Shown here piece by piece: positions 26,842 to 36,518 of a stretch of DNA of 41,522 bases. Position 1 is the stretch's first letter. Each line of letters starts with the position of its first letter. A model generated the notes under the pieces. It was not told the origin of the DNA. It was given only the letters and a program-made list of their open reading frames with translations, and searched no databases. The position numbers and the translations under genes are program-made. This DNA is from Deltaproteobacteria bacterium (GTDB taxonomy: Bacteria > Desulfobacterota > Desulfuromonadia > Geobacterales > Pseudopelobacteraceae). The DNA is taken from the NCBI GenBank assembly GCA_021779135.1, contig JAJYBH010000013.1, forward strand, positions 1 to 41,522, written 5' to 3'.

Positions 26842-27936
26842 CTACAGCAGTCCGCTCAAATCCTTTATCTCGATACTGGCCTTGGCACGCAGGTCCTTGG
26901 CCCACTGGTTGAAGCGTTCCTCCGATTTCTTGCGGTAGATTGCTTCTTCAATCTCCGCCTTGACACTCTCGAAGGGCTTCATTTTGCCGGTGATCCGTTC
27001 CTCCAGCTTGATGATATGAAAACCGCTCGGGGTATAGATCAGTTCACTGACTTCACCAGGTTTCATGCCCACTATGGCCGTTTCCAGCTCCGGCATCATT
27101 TCGCCTTTCTTGAACGTGCCCAGATCACCGCCATCCTTGCGGGCGGCCGGGTCCTCGGAGTACGACCTTGCCAGCTCGGCAAAGTCCTTGCCGCTCTTGG
27201 CTTCGTCCAGCACCATGAGAGCCGTGGTCATGGTGCGCTTTATGTCTTCGGGAGCGGCTTTTTCATTGATGCGGAAGTAGATGTGCCGCGCCCGAAAGGT
27301 GTCTTCTATGGCGTATTGGGCCCGGTTTTTTTCATAATATTCCCGCATCTCCGTTTCACCGACCTGGATCTTTGCGCGGACCTCCATGCTTACCAGTTTG
27401 AGCTTTTCGAGCTGTTCCTGCAATTGGGCGCGATATTGCTCAAAAGTGAGCCCCTGACCGGCCAGAGCCGAAACCAGGGCTTCCTGGGATGCCATGTTAT
27501 TCTGCCGCTTGACATCGTCAATGGCTTGCGTGATCTCCTCAGCGGTCACCTTGATGTTCATCTCCTTGATCTTCTGGTCCAGCAGTAACTTATCGATCAG
27601 ATGTTCCAACGCGGTATGACGTATCTGGGAGCGGGCAGCTTCATCAAGGGCGGACTTCTTTTCGGCCTCGCGGATCAGCGGCTGCGACTCGCGGTCAACC
27701 TCGTAGAGCGTTATGATCTCACCATTGACGATGGCGGCAATGGCGTTGATCACCTTTCCCGATGAAGCAGGCGTGGCTGCCGTCGCATCGTGCCGCACAA
27801 CCTTGGGCTGAACGGCCTGTTGCGCAGATTCCAGCGGTTCTTTCGTCGCAACCGCGGTAGTATGTGAACAGCCTCCTGCCAACAACAGACTCAGACAGAC
27901 GATCAGGAAGCCAAAACTGGATTGATTCATTAGCAT
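26842..27936 (-). CDS. SurA-like peptidyl-prolyl isomerase lipoprotein
   Basis: About 364 residues from ATG 27936, chosen because AAGGA lies six bases upstream. The signal peptide ends in a lipobox (LLLAGGC), so it is lipidated. A SurA-type N-terminal part follows (VNGEIITLYEVDRESQPLIR, then helical LEHLIDKLLLDQKIKEMNIK and DVKRQNNMASQEALVSAL). A PpiC rotamase domain lies at about 210-305 (RARHIYFRIN, FAELARSYSEDPAARKDGGD, GFHIIKLEER). SurA helps outer-membrane proteins fold; as a lipoprotein with one PpiC domain this one probably acts at the periplasmic face. It is the second gene of a minus-strand pair with another PpiC lipoprotein. Confidence 0.9.
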   Translation of the reverse strand: MLMNQSSFGFLIVCLSLLLAGGCSHTTAVATKEPLESAQQAVQPKVVRHDATAATPASSGKVINAIAAIVNGEIITLYEVDRESQPLIREAEKKSALDEAARSQIRHTALEHLIDKLLLDQKIKEMNIKVTAEEITQAIDDVKRQNNMASQEALVSALAGQGLTFEQYRAQLQEQLEKLKLVSMEVRAKIQVGETEMREYYEKNRAQYAIEDTFRARHIYFRINEKAAPEDIKRTMTTALMVLDEAKSGKDFAELARSYSEDPAARKDGGDLGTFKKGEMMPELETAIVGMKPGEVSELIYTPSGFHIIKLEERITGKMKPFESVKAEIEEAIYRKKSEERFNQWAKDLRAKASIEIKDLSGLL

Positions 27937-28008
27937 GCTCATTCCTTGTTGTACGTTAGATGCATTTTTCCGCGCGCGACCGGTGTGGATCATATCTTCG
28001 TTAACGCA

Positions 28009-28037
28009 CGGAAGGGTGGGCAAAACCCACCCTTCCG
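28009..28037. repeat. perfect stem-loop between the two PpiC genes
   Basis: CGGAAGGGTGGG (28009-28020) and CCCACCCTTCCG (28026-28037) form a 12-bp perfect stem with a 5-nt loop. There is no T-run on the minus strand. It may be a processing or stability element that tunes the two cistrons, or a weak attenuator. Confidence 0.6.
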
Positions 28038-28084
28038 GTTAGTTGCAAATGCTCAGCGAAGTGTCACGGGGCGGAACACGGTAC

Positions 28085-29041
28085 CTATTTTTTCCCGGCT
28101 TCCGCGGGCTTGGCCGGCTCAGCCGGTTTTTCCCCTTCAGCTTTGTTCCCTTCTTCCTTCTTGCCGCCCATTTCCTTCAGGACGTCTTCCTTGATGGTGA
28201 TTTTGGCGTTTTTCTTGAGCTCTTCCTTGATCTTCTGGAAAATCTCCTGCTGTTTCTGGGGCATGATGGCGCCCTTGATCTGATCCTTGACTTCTTCCAG
28301 CGGACGTAAACCGGCAGCGCGCTTGCCGGTCAGCTTGATGATGTGATAGCCGAAGTCGGACTTGACAACATCTGAAACCTGCCCTTCCTTGAGTGCCATC
28401 GCGGCCTTCTCAAAGACCGGCACCATGGACCCCTTGCCGAACCAGCCCAGATCGCCACCTTTCGCGGCGGAAGAGTCAACCGAGTACTTTTTGGCAAGCT
28501 CCTCGAAATTTCCACCCGCCTTGATCTTGGCCAGAATGTCCTTGGCCTCTTTCTCGGTTTTTACCAGGATATGGCTGGCCCTGATCTGTTCGCCGGTCTT
28601 GAATTTCTCCTTGTTCTGATCGTAGAACTTTTGCAAATCCGCATCCGACACCTGGGACTCGGTCTCCACCTTCTTCTTTAGAAATGCTTCTACAATCAGG
28701 CGCTTTTTCAGATCCTTCAGCTTGTCCTCGAGATCGGCGCCCTTGTCCAGACCATCCTTGGTGGCCTGCTGCAGGATCAGTTCTCGAATGACCATGGTGT
28801 CCAGCATCTCTTTACGCCCTTCGGGGGTATCGGCCATTGCCTTCAGGTATTCGGGCAGATTTTTCAATTCACGGTTAAAATCAGCGGTTGTGATAGTGCC
28901 ACCATTGACCTCGGCCAGAACCTGGCCCTCCTTCTTGGCGTCCGCCTTGGTGTCGCCTGACGGAGTGCCGCCCTGGCAACCGAAGAGTACCGCTGCGCAT
29001 AAGGCGGCGGCAATAAATTTTGCAGTGTTCTTGGCGTTCAC
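28085..29041 (-). CDS. PpiC-type peptidyl-prolyl isomerase lipoprotein (PrsA-like)
   Basis: About 318 residues. GTG 29041 is chosen since AAGGAG lies six bases upstream; the ATG at 29062 would put that site inside the gene. The signal peptide ends AAVLFGC, a lipobox. The SurA N-like helical part has LAEVNGGTITTADFNRELK and is followed by a PpiC domain (about 155-250, IRASHILVKTEKEAKDILAKI, FEELAKKYSVDSSAAKGGDLGW, DFGYHIIKLTGKR). The C-terminal tail is rich in Lys, Glu, Ala and Pro (KPAEPAKPAEAGKK) and is probably unstructured. It is the first gene of the operon. The family catalyses proline isomerisation during folding of exported proteins. Confidence 0.92.
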   Translation of the reverse strand: MNAKNTAKFIAAALCAAVLFGCQGGTPSGDTKADAKKEGQVLAEVNGGTITTADFNRELKNLPEYLKAMADTPEGRKEMLDTMVIRELILQQATKDGLDKGADLEDKLKDLKKRLIVEAFLKKKVETESQVSDADLQKFYDQNKEKFKTGEQIRASHILVKTEKEAKDILAKIKAGGNFEELAKKYSVDSSAAKGGDLGWFGKGSMVPVFEKAAMALKEGQVSDVVKSDFGYHIIKLTGKRAAGLRPLEEVKDQIKGAIMPQKQQEIFQKIKEELKKNAKITIKEDVLKEMGGKKEEGNKAEGEKPAEPAKPAEAGKK

Positions 29042-29159
29042 AAAAATCTCCTTTTTCTGCATAATTAGATGTCTATAAAAACTTTAGAAAAATAACATGC
29101 CGGACGGCGCAAGCGCAACTGTTTTTGTCTTCGGCCCGACCCGTCCACCTCAATTCCGC

Positions 29160-29185
29160 CATGCCGGCCAAGTTTGCCCGGCATG
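29160..29185. repeat. 26-bp palindrome in the divergent ppiC/aldolase gap
   Basis: CATGCCGG(C)CAA at one side pairs with TTG(C)CCGGCATG on the other; the two C-C positions are mismatches and the centre is GT. It lies between two divergent transcription units and upstream of the candidate aldolase promoter, so it may be an operator or a hairpin. No factor is recognised. Confidence 0.45.
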
Positions 29186-29206
29186 GCGACTTTCCAGTTT
29201 CCGTAC

Positions 29207-29235
29207 TTGATTCAACGGTAGTTACGTGGTATTCA
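29207..29235 (+). promoter_or_regulatory. candidate sigma-70 promoter for the aldolase gene
   Basis: TTGATT (29207-29212) and TATTCA (29230-29235) are 17 nt apart. Both are 4-5/6 matches. Weak evidence. Confidence 0.35.
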
Positions 29236-29307
29236 TATACGCTGTTTACACTGTCAGACCGCTGATCGCGGGATTCCACGCCACAGGCGTTCCTGGAGGA
29301 GGGTACG

Positions 29308-30285
29308 ATGGAAAAGCAGAAGGTACACTACAGCGAGTTGGGGTTGGTCAATACGAATGAGATGTTCGCGAAGGCCATGGCGGGCAAGTACGCGATCCCG
29401 GCTTACAACTTCAACAACCTTGAGCAGCTCCAGGCCATCATAACCGCCTGCTCCGAGACAAATTCCCCGGTGATCATCCAGGTTTCCAAAGGCGCCCGCA
29501 GCTACGCCAACGAGACCATGCTGCGCTGCATGGCCATGGGCGCGGTGCAGATGGCCCGCGAAATGGGCTCCTCCATCCCGATCTGCCTGCATCTGGATCA
29601 CGGCGATTCCTACGAACTGTGCGTATCCTGTATCGACAGCGGTTTTTCATCGGTCATGATTGACGGTTCCCACCTGCCCTACGATGAGAACGTGGCCCTG
29701 ACCCGCAAGGTAGTAGAATACGCCCACCGCTTTGATGTGACCGTCGAAGGTGAACTGGGCGTTCTGGCGGGTATCGAGGACGAGGTCTCGGCCGAGCATT
29801 CAACCTACACAAAGCCGGAAGAGGTCGAGGACTTCGTGAAAAAGACCGGTGTCGATTCCCTGGCGATTTCCATCGGCACCAGCCACGGCGCTTACAAGTT
29901 CAAGGCCGGCCAGCCGGTGCCGCCGCTGCGTTTTGACATACTGGAAGAGTGCGAAAAGCGTATCCCCGGCTTTCCGATCGTCCTGCACGGCGCCTCGTCG
30001 GTCGTACAGGAATACGTGCAACTGATCAACACCTATGGCGGCAAGATGGAAGGCGCCGTGGGCATCCCCGAAGAGCAACTGCGCCAGGCAGCGGCCAGCG
30101 CCGTCTGCAAGATCAATATAGACTCCGACGGGCGCCTGGCGGTAACCGCCAAGGTGCGTGAATATTTTGCCAAGGATCCCAAGGAATTCGATCCGCGCAA
30201 ATACCTGGGCGCGGCCCGCAATGAGCTTGTCAAGCTGATCAAGCACAAGAATGAAACCGTGCTGGGTTCTGCCGGCAAAGCCTAA
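29308..30285 (+). CDS. fba: class II fructose-bisphosphate aldolase
   Basis: 325 residues. The class II (metal-dependent) enzyme splits or forms fructose-1,6-bisphosphate in glycolysis and gluconeogenesis. Seen: YAIPAYNFNNLEQLQAII at the start, the Zn ligand and catalytic segment CLHLDHGDSYELCVSCID, the EGELGVLAGIEDEV segment, SIGTSHGAYKF and VLHGASSV with another Zn His. The C-terminal NIDSDGRLAVTAKVREYF completes the fold. GGAGG precedes the ATG. A PilZ gene follows 47 bp later. The gene could be gluconeogenic in an acetate- or propionate-using bacterium (inference). Confidence 0.95.
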   Translation: MEKQKVHYSELGLVNTNEMFAKAMAGKYAIPAYNFNNLEQLQAIITACSETNSPVIIQVSKGARSYANETMLRCMAMGAVQMAREMGSSIPICLHLDHGDSYELCVSCIDSGFSSVMIDGSHLPYDENVALTRKVVEYAHRFDVTVEGELGVLAGIEDEVSAEHSTYTKPEEVEDFVKKTGVDSLAISIGTSHGAYKFKAGQPVPPLRFDILEECEKRIPGFPIVLHGASSVVQEYVQLINTYGGKMEGAVGIPEEQLRQAAASAVCKINIDSDGRLAVTAKVREYFAKDPKEFDPRKYLGAARNELVKLIKHKNETVLGSAGKA

Positions 30286-30332
30286 TTATCTCCTTTTATC
30301 AACACACTCTGTATGAGCCAGGGGTACCTCGC

Positions 30333-30707
30333 ATGAACGCCAGAAAGTTTTCTCGTGTCAACTTCCAGGTCGATGCAACAGTCAAGGCTGCCGGACACCA
30401 GTTTCACGGCCAGGTTGAAAACCTCAGCATGAGCGGCATGTTCATGATCTGCGATGAGCGGCTGCAACTGGGGGAACACGTGGACATGTCCATCATCCTC
30501 AGCGGAGTAGTCCCCGAAATAAACGTCACTATCAGCGGCAAAGTCAGCAGAATAGTTGAGAACGGCATCGGATTCATCTTTGAAAAAACCGACATCGACT
30601 CCTATACGCACCTGAAGAACATTGTCTCCTATAACTTCGAGGATGCCGACAAGATTATGGATGAGATTCACCACGCAATCGACGAGAAGATAGCCGCTGA
30701 AACATGA
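30333..30707 (+). CDS. PilZ domain protein (c-di-GMP binding)
   Basis: 124 residues, a stand-alone PilZ domain. The c-di-GMP binding motifs are partly visible: a basic N-terminal ARKFSRVNFQ matching RxxxR, and NLSMSGMFM matching (D/N)xSxxG, followed by the beta-barrel strands VDMSIILSG, INVTISGKVSRI and GIGFIFEK. The last 30 residues form a helix. It lies 18 bp before a chemoreceptor gene, so it may couple c-di-GMP to the motility or sensory output of that receptor. That link is inferred from position. Confidence 0.85.
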   Translation: MNARKFSRVNFQVDATVKAAGHQFHGQVENLSMSGMFMICDERLQLGEHVDMSIILSGVVPEINVTISGKVSRIVENGIGFIFEKTDIDSYTHLKNIVSYNFEDADKIMDEIHHAIDEKIAAET

Positions 30708-30725
30708 TCGGGGAGCTTTGACACT

Positions 30726-32702
30726 ATGGCAAAAAAATCTGCGAAATACTCCTTCTCCGGGTTCATGCTCGGCATCGGCGCGCCTATCGGCTGGACCACG
30801 ATCAGGTTACTGTTTTTCTATGACGACAGCCAGACCTTCCTGGGGCAGATCTTCAGCGACGTCATCCAGAATACCAAGCAGCTTTCCCTGTATACCTATA
30901 TGGGGATCGGAACGGCCTTTGTCCTTTCCACCCTGGGATACCTGATCGGGAAAAGCGGGGATGATCTGCATGAACGGGCAGTGGAGTTGGATATTCTCCA
31001 CCGTGAGGTAGCGACCCAGAAAGAGATCTTCGAAAACCGCTACAAAGTGCTGGACAGCAACATCAAAAACTTCCATCACATCAGCAGCAAGATGCAGACG
31101 TCCCTCAACCTTGAGGAAATCCTGCGGTTGTGCGCCGAAGGCCTGCATGAAGTGCTGGGTTACGAGCGGGTCAACGTCCTGATGGCTGACAACGGGAAAA
31201 ACCTTCGGTTCGCCGTTGCCGCCGGAACAGATGACTTCAACACAGCCGGAGTCAGGATGCCGCTTGATCCGAGCATCGGCGTGATTTATAAATGTTTTAT
31301 GGATAAGAAAGTCTATCTGATCAACGATATTTCCCAATACCCCGAGGATTATCACCTGCAACCTCCCCATAATGATCTGGAACCTCTCCGCTCAAAGAGC
31401 TTCATCCTCTGCCCGATCGTCGTCAAGGGGCAGACGGTCGGCGCCTTCGGCATTGACAACAAATCAAGCAAGCGGGCCCTCAACGATTCGGATGTGGACA
31501 CGATCATGCTGTTCGCGGATCAGATTTCATCGGCCATGACCCGCATCAACCTGCTGACCTCCATCGACACGCTGACCAGTGAAATGGAGAGTTCCTTCGC
31601 CTTCCTGCTAGGCAGCCGCGATCAATATTCCCGTAATATCATGACACTCAAGGAGAATGTCGATTCCGTCGCTGACGGCACCGCCATCATCTCATCCGCC
31701 TCGGAAGGGGTCATGGCCTCGGTGGACGAGACCAGCGCCGCTGTCAACCAGATCTCGGTCGCCATAGAACAGGTGGCCCGCAATCTGGACCATCTCTCCG
31801 GCATCGTGCAGCAATCGGCCACGGCCATGGAAGAGATCAACAGTACCATCAACAGTGTTGAGCAGAATGCGGCCATTTCCCACGAGGTATCCAGCCAGGT
31901 AAAATCCCAGGCAGACGAAAGCATTACCGTCGTAACGGAGACCATTAATTCCCTGGCGGAGATCCAATCCTCGGTCGGTCTCTCGTATGACGCCATCACA
32001 CGCCTCTCCGAGAACAGCAATCGTATCGAGAGCATTATCGGCGTCATTAACGACATCACCAAGCGCACCAATCTGTTGGCCCTGAATGCCTCCATCATCG
32101 CGGCTCAGGCCGGTGAATACGGCAAAAGCTTTGGCGTAGTGGCCGACGAGATCCGCAACCTGTCGCTCCAGACCGGCCATTCCACCGGCGAGATCACCAG
32201 CATCATCGAAGAAATCATGAGCGAGTCCAAAACAGCAGCCAGCAACATCACCGTGACAAAGAGCCTGGTTCAGCGGGGTGTCGATCTGGGCCATACCACC
32301 GGCGAATCCCTCAAGGCCATTTTCGACCGTTCCGTCTGTTCCATGGATATGACCCACCAGATCAAGCAGGCAACCGAGGAACAGGTTATCAGCGTGCAGA
32401 TGGTTTCAAAGTCCATAGATGACATCAGTTCCATGACCTCGCAGATATTTACCGCATCCACCGGCCAGTCCACGGCCACCAGAAGTATCGCCCGCTCCAT
32501 CGAGGCCATCAAGGACATGGCTCACGAGATGGTCAGTTCTACTGGCCGGCAGGTGGAAGATAGCCGCAGGATTCGGACCACGGTAGAATCGGTCAGTGAG
32601 ATGGTCACGGAAATGTTCGACAACATGGAGAAGCGCCGGCTCCAGAGTGCCGAGGTGATTAAGGAACTGGAGTCCATGAAAAACCGGACCGGCCAGATTT
32701 AG
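30726..32702 (+). CDS. GAF-domain methyl-accepting chemotaxis protein
   Basis: 658 residues. Two hydrophobic segments near the N-terminus (about 13-35 and 58-80) have only a short stretch between them, so there is no large periplasmic sensor. A cytoplasmic GAF domain follows at about 130-270 ([48 protein letters not shown]). The signalling domain (about 320-600) carries the receptor hairpin [20 protein letters not shown] and [18 protein letters not shown]. There is no C-terminal pentapeptide for CheR. HAMP is not seen. The sensor is likely the GAF domain, for an internal ligand. It lies in one unit with the PilZ gene. Confidence 0.9.
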   Translation: MAKKSAKYSFSGFMLGIGAPIGWTTIRLLFFYDDSQTFLGQIFSDVIQNTKQLSLYTYMGIGTAFVLSTLGYLIGKSGDDLHERAVELDILHREVATQKEIFENRYKVLDSNIKNFHHISSKMQTSLNLEEILRLCAEGLHEVLGYERVNVLMADNGKNLRFAVAAGTDDFNTAGVRMPLDPSIGVIYKCFMDKKVYLINDISQYPEDYHLQPPHNDLEPLRSKSFILCPIVVKGQTVGAFGIDNKSSKRALNDSDVDTIMLFADQISSAMTRINLLTSIDTLTSEMESSFAFLLGSRDQYSRNIMTLKENVDSVADGTAIISSASEGVMASVDETSAAVNQISVAIEQVARNLDHLSGIVQQSATAMEEINSTINSVEQNAAISHEVSSQVKSQADESITVVTETINSLAEIQSSVGLSYDAITRLSENSNRIESIIGVINDITKRTNLLALNASIIAAQAGEYGKSFGVVADEIRNLSLQTGHSTGEITSIIEEIMSESKTAASNITVTKSLVQRGVDLGHTTGESLKAIFDRSVCSMDMTHQIKQATEEQVISVQMVSKSIDDISSMTSQIFTASTGQSTATRSIARSIEAIKDMAHEMVSSTGRQVEDSRRIRTTVESVSEMVTEMFDNMEKRRLQSAEVIKELESMKNRTGQI

Positions 32703-32895
32703 TCACGTTTTTTTGTAGCTCCGGCTGGCTCTTTTGTTATAAGGTCACTCCGGCCACGACGGCTACCCTGTGCGGGGGTCGATCGGGCAGCAGGCCGGGC
32801 AGCAAAAGCAGACATACCGCACGGATTCGAGGAAGAACCGGGACGGAAGGGAATATCCCGCAGACAAAGCAGCAGTAGCTCATGTCTGTCCGTTC
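32703..32895 (+). other. unexplained intergenic stretch with no open gene
   Basis: The 353-bp gap between the chemoreceptor and panB holds no convincing gene. From 32736 to 32895 it is GC-rich, with several GGA triplets (around 32822, 32830, 32840 and 32846), and leads directly into the terminator at 32896. It could be a chemoreceptor 3' UTR or a small RNA; I recognise no RNA family. Confidence 0.3.
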
Positions 32896-32918
32896 ACGCG
32901 CCTTTTGGCGCGTTTTTT
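32896..32918 (+). terminator. intrinsic terminator
   Basis: Perfect 7-bp stem ACGCGCC / GGCGCGT with a TTTT loop, followed by a run of T (32913-32918). It ends plus-strand transcription coming from the chemoreceptor side or from any RNA in the gap. Confidence 0.85.
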
Positions 32919-32927
32919 AGTGCAGTA

Positions 32928-32952
32928 GAAATCAGTCCGTTAGACTGATTTC
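32928..32952. repeat. perfect stem-loop upstream of panB
   Basis: GAAATCAGTC (32928-32937) and GACTGATTTC (32943-32952) make a 10-bp perfect palindrome with a CGTTA loop. No T-run follows. It lies about 100 bp before panB and may be an operator or a hairpin in its leader. Confidence 0.55.
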
Positions 32953-33055
32953 GTGAGTGCACTTATCTGCGAAGCAGGCGGTGCAAACGATATCAATCTT
33001 GTTTTCTTCAGAATTTATTTCAATTACGTACTTATACGACTGAAGGCGGCTTCGC

Positions 33056-33856
33056 ATGAGAAAAAAAATCACCATACCGGACGTGCTGAACATGAAACCG
33101 GAGGGACACAGGATCAGCATGCTGACCTCCTACGACTACCCTTTCACCCGCATCATGGATGCTGCCGGGGTGGATGTCATCCTGGTGGGTGATTCGGTCG
33201 GTGTGGTCGTGGCCGGTCATGACACCACCCTGCCGGTGACCATGGACGAGATGCTCTACCATGTGAAGGCCGTGCGCCGGGCCGATCCGAAGGCGCTGGT
33301 GGTGGCGGACATGCCCTTCATGTCCTGCCAGGCCGGCGTTGAAGAGGCCTGCCGCAACTGCGGCCGCATGATCAAGGAAGGTGGCGCCGAGGCGGTCAAG
33401 ATCGAGGGAGGCATGAACATGGCCCACATCATCCGCGCCGTCAGCCAGATCGACATCCCGGTCATGGGCCACATCGGCTTGACGCCACAGTCGGTTCACC
33501 GCATGGGGGGCTACAAGGTGCAGGGTCGCAAGGAACAGGCCGAGCGTATTATGGAGGACGCCTATGCCGTCCAGAACTCCGGGGCCTTTGCCGTGGTGCT
33601 GGAGGGGATCCCGGCCAAGCTGGCGGCGGAGATCACGGCGGAGCTGAGCATCCCGACCATCGGCATCGGCGCCGGGCCGGGCTGCGACGGCCAGGTCCTG
33701 GTGATCCACGATATCCTCGGGCTGTGCGAAAAATATTCACCCAAGTTCGTCAAACGTTATACCGACCTGGGTCCGATCATCAGCGAAGCGGTCCAGCGCT
33801 ATGTGGCCGAAGTCAAAAGTGGAGAATTCCCGACCGGGGCACATTCCTTCTCATGA
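33056..33856 (+). CDS. panB: 3-methyl-2-oxobutanoate hydroxymethyltransferase
   Basis: 266 residues. PanB makes ketopantoate from alpha-ketoisovalerate and methylene-tetrahydrofolate, the first committed step of pantothenate synthesis. Conserved segments seen: [40 protein letters not shown] (metal and substrate site), [26 protein letters not shown] and [25 protein letters not shown] precedes the ATG. It overlaps panC by 4 bases. Confidence 0.97.
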   Translation: MRKKITIPDVLNMKPEGHRISMLTSYDYPFTRIMDAAGVDVILVGDSVGVVVAGHDTTLPVTMDEMLYHVKAVRRADPKALVVADMPFMSCQAGVEEACRNCGRMIKEGGAEAVKIEGGMNMAHIIRAVSQIDIPVMGHIGLTPQSVHRMGGYKVQGRKEQAERIMEDAYAVQNSGAFAVVLEGIPAKLAAEITAELSIPTIGIGAGPGCDGQVLVIHDILGLCEKYSPKFVKRYTDLGPIISEAVQRYVAEVKSGEFPTGAHSFS

Positions 33857-34704
33857 AAATCATCACCTCCATCACCGATATGCAGCAGACCGCGCTTTCG
33901 CTCAAGCGTGCGGGCAAGCGCATCGCCTTTGTGCCGACCATGGGGTTCCTGCACGAGGGACACGCCTCGCTTCTGCGCGAGGGGCGGAAAAGGGGCGATT
34001 GCCTGCTGCTCTCGATCTTTGTCAATCCGATCCAGTTCGGCCCCGGCGAGGATCTGGACCGCTACCCGCGCAACCTGGAGGGCGACTGCGCTATTGCCCG
34101 GGAATGCGGCGTGGATTTCGTGTTTACGCCCACTGCCGCGGAGATGTATTCAACCGGCTTCCAGACCTCCATCAGGGTAAAGGATCTGGCCCGGCCATTG
34201 TGCGGGTCCAGCCGCCCTGGCCACTTCGACGGCGTCGCCACGGTGGTGGCCAAACTGTTCAACATCTGCCAGCCGGATGTGGCCCTCTTCGGCAAGAAAG
34301 ACTTTCAGCAACTGGCGATCATCCGTCGCATGACAACGGACCTGAGCCTGCCGGTGGAGATCGTCGGCATGCCGATCGTGCGCGAGGCGGACGGCCTGGC
34401 CATGAGTTCGCGAAATGCCTACCTGTCGCCGGAGCAGCGCCAAAGTGCCCTCTGCCTTTCGCGGGCCATCCACCTGGTACGAGAGCGCCATGCCGCCGGG
34501 GAGCGGAGTGCCGCACGACTGCTCGAAGCCGCGCGGGGATTGATCCTGGCGGAGCCTGCCGCAACCATCGACTACCTGGAACTGCGCGATGCAGACACAC
34601 TTGAAACCGTGCCGACGGCTTCAGACACCACCCTGATGGCCCTGGCGGTCAAGATCGGGACGACCCGGCTGATCGACAACACCGTGCTGGGCGACGAAAC
34701 ATGA
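33853..34704 (+). CDS. panC: pantothenate synthetase
   Basis: 283 residues from ATG 33853, which overlaps the panB stop (ATGA); the open frame extends further upstream but only this start gives a family-like N-terminus. PanC joins pantoate and beta-alanine with ATP. Motifs seen: [19 protein letters not shown] (nucleotidyl-transferase HxGH), [36 protein letters not shown] and [11 protein letters not shown], then [17 protein letters not shown] (the KMSKS-like loop). The gene is followed 13 bp later by the PLP-dependent decarboxylase that would supply beta-alanine. Confidence 0.97.
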   Translation: MKIITSITDMQQTALSLKRAGKRIAFVPTMGFLHEGHASLLREGRKRGDCLLLSIFVNPIQFGPGEDLDRYPRNLEGDCAIARECGVDFVFTPTAAEMYSTGFQTSIRVKDLARPLCGSSRPGHFDGVATVVAKLFNICQPDVALFGKKDFQQLAIIRRMTTDLSLPVEIVGMPIVREADGLAMSSRNAYLSPEQRQSALCLSRAIHLVRERHAAGERSAARLLEAARGLILAEPAATIDYLELRDADTLETVPTASDTTLMALAVKIGTTRLIDNTVLGDET

Positions 34705-34717
34705 AAGTGACCCCCTG

Positions 34718-36364
34718 ATGCCCAACAAGGCTCGCGCCAACCTGGAAAACCTGTACCGGATCTTCACCGTTCCCGAAGCACCCGATTCAACCCTGGGCGC
34801 CATCGATCAGGCGATTAGCGACGATGTCACCGGCTTTCTGCAGACCCATATCGTCGCCATCGAACGCAACCTGGAAGAGATCGAAGCTAATTTCTCCTCC
34901 TCCGCCATCCCCGAAGAACCAACCTACGTCTCCGAATATACCGAGTTCGTCAAAGAACACCTGGTCGCCCAGTCGGTCCATACCGCCGCCCCCGGCTTTG
35001 TCGGCCACATGACCTCGGCGCTCCCCTACTTCATGCTCCCCCTGGCACGCCTCATGACCGCCCTCAACCAGAACCTGGTCAAGGTGGAGACCTCCAAGGC
35101 CTTTACGCCGATGGAGCGGCAGGTCCTGGCCATGCTCCATCACCTGGTCTACCGCCGCGAGGACGCATTCTATCCCCCCTGGATCCACAACAGCCAGGCC
35201 GCCCTGGGGGCCTTCTGCTCCGGCGGCACCATCGCCAACGTCACCGCCCTGTGGGTGGCACGCAACCGTCTCTTTGCACCGGAGGGGGCCTTCCGCGGCA
35301 TCGCCCGGGAAGGGCTGGGACGGGCATTGAAACATCACGGCATTGACGGTGTCGCCGTCCTCGTATCCGAGCGCGGACACTACTCCTTCGGCAAGGCCGC
35401 CGACCTGCTCGGCATCGGCCAGGACCAGCTGATCAAGGTGCGGACCGACGCCAACAACCGCATTGACCTGAAGCTGCTGCGACAGGAATGCCGTCGCCTG
35501 CAGGATAAAAATATCCGGCCGCTGGCCCTGGTCGGCATCGCCGGGACAACCGAAACCGGCAACGTCGATCCGCTGGAGGCACTGGCCGATTTCGCCCTGG
35601 AGATCGGCTGCCACTTCCACGTGGATGCCGCTTGGGGCGGGCCAACCCTCTTTTCGGACCGCTATCGCCACCTGCTCAACGGTATAGAGCGGGCTGACTC
35701 GGTCACCATCGATGCGCACAAGCAGCTCTATGTGCCCATGGGAGCCGGGATGGTCGTCTTCAAGGACCCCACGGCCCTCTCGGCGATCGAACATCACGCC
35801 GCCTATATCCTGCGCCATGGCTCCAAGGATCTCGGCAGCCATACCCTGGAAGGGTCGCGGCCGGGGATGGCAATGCTGGTCCATGCCGGTCTCTCGATCA
35901 TCGGCCGCAAAGGGTACGAACTCCTCATCGACATGGGGATCGAGCGGGCGCGGACCTTTGCCGACATGATCCGGCAGCATCCCGATTTCGAGCTGACCAG
36001 CGTTCCGGAACTGAACATCCTCACCTACCGTTACTGCCCCCAGGCCATACAGCAGACCCTGGCCGGAGCAACGCCGGAGTTGACCGCCAGGATCAACGCC
36101 CTCCTGGACCAGGTCTGCCAGCTGCTGCAGAAACATCAGCGGGAAGCGGGCAAGACCTTTGTCTCCCGGACACGGCTGCGCACGACACGCTATGGCGAGG
36201 GAATCACCGTATTGCGCGTCGTTCTGGCCAATCCGCTGACAACCGATGAAATTCTGACATCGGTACTGGCTGAAGAGTGCCAGATCGTACAGCAGCCTGA
36301 GATTCAGGCCTTGCTGCAACAGGTTGCGGAAATGGGCACGGCTCCGGGCCTGACGACAGGGTAA
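34718..36364 (+). CDS. panP: PLP-dependent aspartate 1-decarboxylase, PanP-type
   Basis: 548 residues. A group II PLP-decarboxylase with the Schiff-base Lys335 in SVTIDAHKQLYVPMGAG and substrate/cofactor segments AAPGFVGHMTSALPYF, GAFCSGGTIANVTALW, VSERGHYSFGKAADLLG, and HVDAAWGGPTLFSD (PLP ring Asp). The length and the beginning match the PanP family, which decarboxylates aspartate to beta-alanine in place of the pyruvoyl enzyme PanD. No panD is seen here. Its place directly after panB and panC supports that role strongly; a glutamate-decarboxylase-like activity is the alternative. Probably co-transcribed with panBC. Confidence 0.88.
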   Translation: MPNKARANLENLYRIFTVPEAPDSTLGAIDQAISDDVTGFLQTHIVAIERNLEEIEANFSSSAIPEEPTYVSEYTEFVKEHLVAQSVHTAAPGFVGHMTSALPYFMLPLARLMTALNQNLVKVETSKAFTPMERQVLAMLHHLVYRREDAFYPPWIHNSQAALGAFCSGGTIANVTALWVARNRLFAPEGAFRGIAREGLGRALKHHGIDGVAVLVSERGHYSFGKAADLLGIGQDQLIKVRTDANNRIDLKLLRQECRRLQDKNIRPLALVGIAGTTETGNVDPLEALADFALEIGCHFHVDAAWGGPTLFSDRYRHLLNGIERADSVTIDAHKQLYVPMGAGMVVFKDPTALSAIEHHAAYILRHGSKDLGSHTLEGSRPGMAMLVHAGLSIIGRKGYELLIDMGIERARTFADMIRQHPDFELTSVPELNILTYRYCPQAIQQTLAGATPELTARINALLDQVCQLLQKHQREAGKTFVSRTRLRTTRYGEGITVLRVVLANPLTTDEILTSVLAEECQIVQQPEIQALLQQVAEMGTAPGLTTG

Positions 36365-36402
36365 CGGGCATCGGGACCGCCCGGTCACCGATTGAGTAAA
36401 CG

Positions 36403-36440
36403 CAGGCGGAACATCCCGGTTTTCCGCCTGTTCTGTTTGA
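36403..36440 (+). terminator. likely terminator of the panBC-panP operon
   Basis: Stem CAGGCGGAA (36403-36411) / TTCCGCCTG (36422-36430) with a 10-nt loop, followed by TTCTGTTT, a broken T-run. Confidence 0.6.
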
Positions 36441-36518
36441 TCTCTCAGGATAGGATTTGGATTTCCACTGATATGCGGTATCATATAGTGCACGATCAAG
36501 ATCCCGCGGAGGTTGACC

